From assembly GCA_030690245.1 (NCBI GenBank), contig JAUYGW010000209.1, positions 1-10,973 of the forward strand: 10,973 nucleotides of DNA, in the 5' to 3' direction. A program made the position numbers and the translations under genes. Below, piece after piece: positions 7,887 through 10,973 of this stretch (positions within the stretch are counted from its first letter, which is position 1; each line of letters opens with the position of its first letter). The stretch comes from Gallionella sp. (GTDB taxonomy: Bacteria > Pseudomonadota > Gammaproteobacteria > Burkholderiales > Gallionellaceae). The notes beneath the pieces are model-generated. The model was not told the DNA's origin. It worked only from the letters and a program-made list of their open reading frames with translations, and searched no databases.

Positions 7887-7903
7887 GTTGCAATGACGGC
7901 AAC
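7887..7903. other. Small dyad GTTGC-N7-GCAAC near the predicted cbbM transcription start
   Basis: GTTGC (7887-7891) and GCAAC (7899-7903) are perfect 5-bp inverted copies with a 7-nt spacer. They lie just downstream of the putative cbbM -10 box, so they would either overlap the start site or form a weak hairpin at the 5' end of the message. A five-base arm can easily occur by chance. Confidence 0.3.
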
Positions 7904-7907
7904 TATA

Positions 7908-7935
7908 GGGATATCCACATATAAACGACAGTCAA
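7908..7935 (-). promoter_or_regulatory. Putative cbbM promoter
   Basis: On the minus strand TTGACT (7935-7930) is a good sigma-70 -35 box. Sixteen nt later comes TATCCC (7913-7908), a poor -10 box. A start near 7901 would give a leader of about 48 nt before the cbbM ATG. A strong -35 with a weak -10 and an operator just upstream fits a promoter that needs CbbR activation. Only one candidate pair was convincing by eye. Confidence 0.5.
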
Positions 7936-7944
7936 TTCTTTTTA
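7932..7944. promoter_or_regulatory. Possible second CbbR site over the cbbM -35 region
   Basis: TCA-N7-TTA matches the published CbbR pattern TNA-N7-TNA. It overlaps the -35 box, and its centre is 22 bp, about two helical turns, from the main dyad at 7950-7970. LysR regulators often bind such a weaker activation site next to a strong recognition site. The motif is short and degenerate, so chance is possible. Confidence 0.4.
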
Positions 7945-7979
7945 TAAAGACCATAAGGATGGCTTATGGTTTGTTATAA
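7942..7979. promoter_or_regulatory. CbbR operator dyad in the cbbM-cbbR intergenic region
   Basis: ACCATAAG (7950-7957) and CTTATGGT (7963-7970) are perfect 8-bp inverted copies with a 5-nt spacer. The core TAA-N7-TTA (7954-7966) fits the CbbR consensus TNA-N7-TNA and the general LysR T-N11-A motif. Outer TTATAA copies at 7942-7947 and 7974-7979 extend the symmetry almost concentrically. The site lies just upstream of the cbbM -35 box and runs into the cbbR -10 box, the classic arrangement for activation of the divergent operon and self-repression of the regulator. Confidence 0.75.
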
Positions 7980-7980
7980 T
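7975..7980 (+). promoter_or_regulatory. -10 box of the cbbR promoter
   Basis: TATAAT is a perfect sigma-70 -10 hexamer 27 nt upstream of the cbbR ATG. No good -35 is seen at 16-18 nt upstream; that position is occupied by the operator dyad. A start near 7987 implies a short leader of about 20 nt and rules out the upstream in-frame ATG at 7966 as the translation start from this promoter. Confidence 0.6.
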
Positions 7981-8007
7981 CGCACCATTCCATTTACACC
8001 TTGCGCC

Positions 8008-8901
8008 ATGCTCCACATCACCCTGCGCCAGCTTCAGGTCTTCGAAAAGGTGGCCAGCCACCTGAGCTACTCGCGCGCCGCTGAAGAACTATACCTATCG
8101 CAACCGGCAGTGTCCATGCAGATCAAGCAGTTGGAGGGCAATATCGGCTTGCCGTTATTCGAGCAGATGGGCAAAAAGACCTTTCTCACCGAAGCCGGGC
8201 GCGAGCTGTTCCATTACAGCCGCAACATCGCCCAGCAGCTCGCCGAAATGGAAGCGGTGTTCGATGAAATGAAAGGGCTGGAGCAGGGCAAGCTCACGCT
8301 GTCGGTGGTCAACACCGCCAATTATTTCACCCCGCAACTGCTGGCGAAATTCTGCCGGATGCACCCCAATATCAACGTGATCCTGCAAGTCGCCAACCGC
8401 GATGCCGTGCTCAAACAGCTCGCCGACAACAGCACCGACCTCGCCATCATGGGGCGGCCGCCGGACGGGCTGGATATCAGCGCGGAACCATTTCTGGACA
8501 ACCCGCTGGTGGTGATCGCCGCGCCAAATCATCCGCTCGCCAGACTCAAGCGCGTCAAGCTCGCGCAACTCGCGCAGGAAACCTTTTTGTCGCGCGAAAA
8601 GGGCTCCGGCACGCGCAGCGCGATGGAGCGCGTCTTCGCGGAACACCAGATCCAGCCGCGCATCAGCATGGAGATGGAAACCAACGAAGCGATCAAACAG
8701 GCGGTACAGGCCGGGATGGGGCTGGGCATCCTGTCGCTGCACAGCATCGAACTGGAGCTGGAAACCAAACGGCTCGCGATGCTTAAAGTCGAACATTTTC
8801 CGCTGCTGCGCCACTGGTTCGTCGCGCATCGCGCCAACAAGCGCCTGTCCAGCGCCGCGCTGGCATTCAAGGAGTTTTTGCTGGGTGAAGCCGGCAAATG
8901 A
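8008..8901 (+). CDS. cbbR: LysR-type transcriptional regulator CbbR
   Basis: The 297-residue protein has the N-terminal winged helix-turn-helix of the LysR family (about residues 3-62), with LRQLQVFEKVA, the recognition stretch YSRAAEELYLSQPAVSMQIK (21-40) and LPLFEQ. A linker helix follows (about 63-90), then the two-lobed effector-binding domain (about 92-295), including LSVVNTANYFTPQLLAKF and GMGLGILSLHSIELE. CbbR controls CBB genes and senses metabolites such as RuBP, NADPH or PEP depending on the species. The divergent position next to cbbM and the dyad operator between them make this assignment strong. The ATG at 8008 is chosen because the family N-terminus begins there and a TATAAT lies at 7975-7980; no clear Shine-Dalgarno is seen. 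The 133 bp after its stop hold only a weak 5-bp hairpin (8904-8917) and the pilE leader. Confidence 0.94.
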   Translation: MLHITLRQLQVFEKVASHLSYSRAAEELYLSQPAVSMQIKQLEGNIGLPLFEQMGKKTFLTEAGRELFHYSRNIAQQLAEMEAVFDEMKGLEQGKLTLSVVNTANYFTPQLLAKFCRMHPNINVILQVANRDAVLKQLADNSTDLAIMGRPPDGLDISAEPFLDNPLVVIAAPNHPLARLKRVKLAQLAQETFLSREKGSGTRSAMERVFAEHQIQPRISMEMETNEAIKQAVQAGMGLGILSLHSIELELETKRLAMLKVEHFPLLRHWFVAHRANKRLSSAALAFKEFLLGEAGK

Positions 8902-9034
8902 CCGCCGTCCAAACGGCAATCCCAGCCTTTCGTCCTTTCCCATGCCGCTCATCCGGACAGCCGTTCCTCTGGTCGGTTTGGAGTAGAAACCCTAAAATGA
9001 ACTCTCTACTATGCACAACCATAAGGAGAACGCA

Positions 9035-9469
9035 ATGAAAACGCAAAAAGGCTTTACCCTCGTTGAACTGATGATAGTCGTGGTAATTGTCGGCATTCTG
9101 GCGAGCATCGGCATTCCCGCTTACGGCGATTATGTGCAGCGCGGCAAGCTGACCGAAGCCATGACCGAGCTGGCCGGGATGCGGGTAAAGCTTGAGCAGT
9201 ATTACCAGGACAACCGGACTTACGTGGGCGGCTGCGCTGCTGGGACCGTTGCGCCGCTTCCTTCAGGCACCAAATATTTCACCTATACCTGCCCGGTACT
9301 GAGCGCTTCGGCCTTCACGGTAACCGCTACCGGCATTGAAGCCCAGGGCATGGACGGCTTCGTCTACACCATCGACCAGAGCAACACCAAGCAGACGACC
9401 GATGCGCCGACCGGCTGGGGAACCATGCCTGTAAATTGCTGGATCTCCAAAAAAGGCGAGACATGCTGA
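9035..9469 (+). CDS. pilE: Type IV pilin, PilE-like
   Basis: This 144-residue prepilin has the short class III leader MKTQKG, cut after G6, so the mature protein starts with the phenylalanine of FTLVELMIVVVIVGILASI. The glutamate at mature position 5, needed for assembly, is present. The hydrophobic N-terminal helix spans the inner membrane before export, and the rest forms the globular pilin head. Four cysteines lie in the head: two in the middle (GGC...YTC) and two at the C-terminus (NCW...ETC), suggesting disulfides including a C-terminal D-region-like loop. The start is ATG 9035, with AAGGAG at 9023-9028. An upstream ATG (9011) would give a longer leader and has no ribosome site. It heads the pilus cluster and overlaps the next gene by 7 nt. 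It could be a major or minor pilin; sequence alone does not say which. Confidence 0.92.
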   Translation: MKTQKGFTLVELMIVVVIVGILASIGIPAYGDYVQRGKLTEAMTELAGMRVKLEQYYQDNRTYVGGCAAGTVAPLPSGTKYFTYTCPVLSASAFTVTATGIEAQGMDGFVYTIDQSNTKQTTDAPTGWGTMPVNCWISKKGETC

Positions 9470-10077
9470 TAATCCGCAGGCAAAACGGGGTTTCGCTGCT
9501 CGAGCTCATGATCGGCATAGCCATCGTTTCTTTGCTGATGGTGCTAGGCACGCCCTCCTTTAGTCTGTGGATACAAAATACCCAGACGCGCACGGCGGCC
9601 GAATCCATCCAGAGCGGCTTGCAGATTGCGCGTACCGAAGCAGTGCGGCGCAATGTCAACGTACGTTTTAACCTCACCGACGCGGGCGGCACGGTAGCCT
9701 GGACTGTAGATTGCGTGAATGTGACGGCTGACTGTCCTGCGGGAATCCAAAGCCGCAGCGGCGGCGAAGGTGGGGTAAATGCCCGCGCGGGCATCAGCGT
9801 AGCCGCGCTGCCCTCACCGATACCGGTCGGCCATTTCAACACTGCGCTTGCCGCCGGAACGGGATTGCCAGCCGGTGTTACCTTCGACGGCATGGGCCGG
9901 GTGCCTGCACTCAATCCGGACGGTACGGCAAATAACGACGACATCACCCGTGTTGATATCACCAATGCGGCCAACGCAGGAGTACGCCGCATGGTTATCG
10001 TGATCGGGACTGGCGGCCAAACCCGGATGTGCGACCCGGCTATTGCCCTCGCCACCAATCCACAGGGATGCTCTTAA
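9463..10077 (+). CDS. fimT: GspH/FimT-family minor pseudopilin
   Basis: The 204-residue protein has a class III leader ending in RRQNG, cleaved before VSLLELMIGIAIVSLLMVLG, with glutamate at mature position 5. The helix continues into TPSFSLWIQNTQTRTAAESI, followed by QSGLQIARTEAVRRN, a hallmark stretch of the FimT/FimU/GspH family. Cysteine pairs occur in VDC...ADC and near the C-terminus in MCD...GCS. Minor pilins of this type help prime the pilus tip complex with PilV, PilW, PilX and PilY1; some FimT proteins bind DNA for uptake. The ATG at 9463 overlaps the pilE stop (shared ATGCTGA) and has AAGGCGAG upstream, so it is likely translationally coupled. A start at 9436 would lie deeper inside pilE and break the short-leader pattern. 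FimT and FimU are not separable here. Confidence 0.88.
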   Translation: MLIIRRQNGVSLLELMIGIAIVSLLMVLGTPSFSLWIQNTQTRTAAESIQSGLQIARTEAVRRNVNVRFNLTDAGGTVAWTVDCVNVTADCPAGIQSRSGGEGGVNARAGISVAALPSPIPVGHFNTALAAGTGLPAGVTFDGMGRVPALNPDGTANNDDITRVDITNAANAGVRRMVIVIGTGGQTRMCDPAIALATNPQGCS

Positions 10078-10085
10078 CTGTCATT

Positions 10086-10090
10086 GGAGA
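10086..10090 (+). promoter_or_regulatory. Ribosome binding site that picks the TTG start of pilV
   Basis: GGAGA lies 7 nt before a TTG at 10098 and 16 nt before the ATG at 10107. Ideal spacing favours TTG as the start codon. Confidence 0.6.
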
Positions 10091-10097
10091 AGCTGCC

Positions 10098-10520
10098 TTG
10101 AAAACGATGCACTCAAAACAGCAAGGATCTATGGTACTGGAAGCATTGATCTCAATCCTGCTTTTTTCGATTGGGATTCTGGCTATAGTCGGGCTGCAGG
10201 CCGCTTCGATTAAAAATACTGCCTCCGCCAAGTATCGCACCGATGCCAGCCTGCTGGTCAACCAGGTCATCGGGCAAATGTGGGTAAGCAACAAAATCAA
10301 TGCAAACCTGGTAGCAAACTTCAGCAGCCCGTCCGGAGCCAATTACGTGGCTTGGGCAAGCTCTGTGGCACAGGCCTTGCCGGGCGTTTCCGGCGTGTCG
10401 GCAAATGCCCCGACCATTGCTATCGACGCCAGCAACAACGTTACTATTACCCTATTCTGGCAGGCGCCGGGTGAGGCTGCCGCCCACAACTACACCGCCA
10501 TCGCCGTTGTGACCGACTAG
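10098..10520 (+). CDS. pilV: Type IV pilus minor pilin / modification protein PilV
   Basis: The 140-residue protein starts at TTG (10098), which is 7 nt after GGAGA; the ATG at 10107 is the alternative and gives 137 residues. The leader MKTMHSKQQG is cut before SMVLEALISILLFSIGILAI, with glutamate at mature position 5 and the LEALISILLFSIGILA pattern typical of PilV. The remaining domain is short, and the pattern KYRTDASLLVNQVIGQMW after the helix is seen in PilV proteins. It is thought to act in the minor-pilin priming complex in the inner membrane and at the pilus tip. It follows fimT by 20 nt and precedes pilW by 15 nt, within one operon. Confidence 0.88.
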   Translation: MKTMHSKQQGSMVLEALISILLFSIGILAIVGLQAASIKNTASAKYRTDASLLVNQVIGQMWVSNKINANLVANFSSPSGANYVAWASSVAQALPGVSGVSANAPTIAIDASNNVTITLFWQAPGEAAAHNYTAIAVVTD

Positions 10521-10535
10521 CCCGAGAGACCAGCC

Positions 10536-10973
10536 ATGCCATCACATCAACTTAACAGGCATCACAATACCGGTTTCAGCCTGGTCGAGATCATGGTCGG
10601 CATGGTTATCGGCCTGATCAGCACCATCATCGTCATGCAGGTGTTTGCCACCTTTGAAGGGCAAAAACGCACCACCACCGGCGGCTCGGACGCGCAAACC
10701 AACGGCGGAGTCGGCCTCTACACCCTCGAGCGCGATATGCGCATGGCCGGATACGGGTTTGCCGATGCCACCGGCTGCGCCTTGGCCAGCTCCTTTAACG
10801 GCACGGCACTGGCGCCATTGGTGCTGGCCCCTGTCACTATCACCGACGGCGCTGGCGGCCTGCCCGACAGCATCACCGTACTCTCCGGCAACAAATCGAG
10901 CTGGAGCGTGCCTATCAGGGTTATTTCCATCCACACCCAAGCCGCCACCCAATTCAACACCAACGCTACATTG
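10536..10973 (+). CDS. pilW: Type IV pilus minor pilin PilW, C-terminus cut by window edge
   Basis: The frame is open from ATG 10536 to the window end, giving 146 residues. The leader of 13 residues ends in HHNTG and is cut before FSLVEIMVGMVIGLISTIIV, with glutamate at mature position 5. The helix continues into MQVFATFEGQKRTTTGGSDA, followed by TLERDMRMAGYGFADATGC, a conserved PilW landmark. GAGAG lies upstream with a usable spacing. PilW proteins are usually over 250 residues, so about half is missing. The order fimT-pilV-pilW predicts pilX and pilY1 further right. Confidence 0.9.
   Translation, partial: MPSHQLNRHHNTGFSLVEIMVGMVIGLISTIIVMQVFATFEGQKRTTTGGSDAQTNGGVGLYTLERDMRMAGYGFADATGCALASSFNGTALAPLVLAPVTITDGAGGLPDSITVLSGNKSSWSVPIRVISIHTQAATQFNTNATL

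Noticed and set aside
6474..8901. Carboxysome or RubisCO small-subunit genes near cbbM
   Set aside because: None is present; form II RubisCO needs no small subunit, and both flanks are assigned to other genes.
8904..8917. Possible terminator hairpin GCCGT-CCAA-ACGGC after cbbR
   Set aside because: The stem is only 5 bp and no T-run follows, so it is too weak to call.
8155..8952. Open frame on the minus strand, 265 codons
   Set aside because: Antisense to cbbR, with no protein family features.
8902..9034. Clear pilE promoter in the cbbR-pilE spacer
   Set aside because: TAAAAT (8993-8998) and TACTAT (9007-9012) are possible -10 boxes, but neither has a good -35 partner, and no GG-N10-GC sigma-54 site stood out.
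9327..10058. Open frame on the minus strand, 243 codons
   Set aside because: Antisense to pilE and fimT; the product is low-complexity and featureless.

Overview
The window is a slice of chromosome from a proteobacterium that fixes CO2 by the Calvin-Benson-Bassham (CBB) cycle. Four things point to a betaproteobacterial chemolithoautotroph of the Nitrosomonadales / Gallionellaceae / Thiobacillus kind: a form II RubisCO with CbbQ, CbbO and a divergent CbbR; a long-type PurC; a minor-pilin cluster of FimT/PilV/PilW type; and palindromic repeats in most spacers. The taxonomic placement is inference from gene content, not from any search.

Minus strand, read right to left from about 7.85 kb to the left edge: cbbM (form II RubisCO), a hairpin terminator plus a palindromic repeat, cbbQ (AAA+ ATPase), a second palindromic repeat, cbbO (VWA-domain RubisCO activase partner), fbp (fructose-1,6-bisphosphatase), purE (only 2 nt after fbp), psiE-family membrane protein, a spacer of about 200 bp holding a long inverted repeat, and purC (cut by the left edge of the window). 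CbbM carboxylates RuBP. CbbQ and CbbO together form the motor that removes inhibitory sugar phosphates from RubisCO. Fbp feeds hexose phosphate carbon back towards RuBP. PurE and PurC are two steps of de novo purine synthesis; the usual partner purK is not seen.

The 154-bp gap between cbbM and cbbR (7854-8007) is a divergent promoter region. It contains a clear dyad, ACCATAAG-N5-CTTATGGT, that fits the CbbR pattern TNA-N7-TNA, a second match over the putative cbbM -35 box, and a perfect TATAAT for cbbR.

Plus strand, from 8.0 kb to the right edge: cbbR (LysR-type regulator), a 133-bp spacer, then a type IV pilus locus of four tightly packed class III-leader genes: a PilE-like pilin, a FimT/GspH-like pseudopilin, PilV, and PilW (cut by the right edge). 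It appears unrelated in function to the CBB genes.

The most striking feature is an 88-bp three-stem palindromic repeat inside the cbbO reading frame. It adds about 33 low-complexity residues without breaking the frame. I see no CRISPR array, RNA gene, transposase or phage gene, and no clear candidate for a wholly new system.
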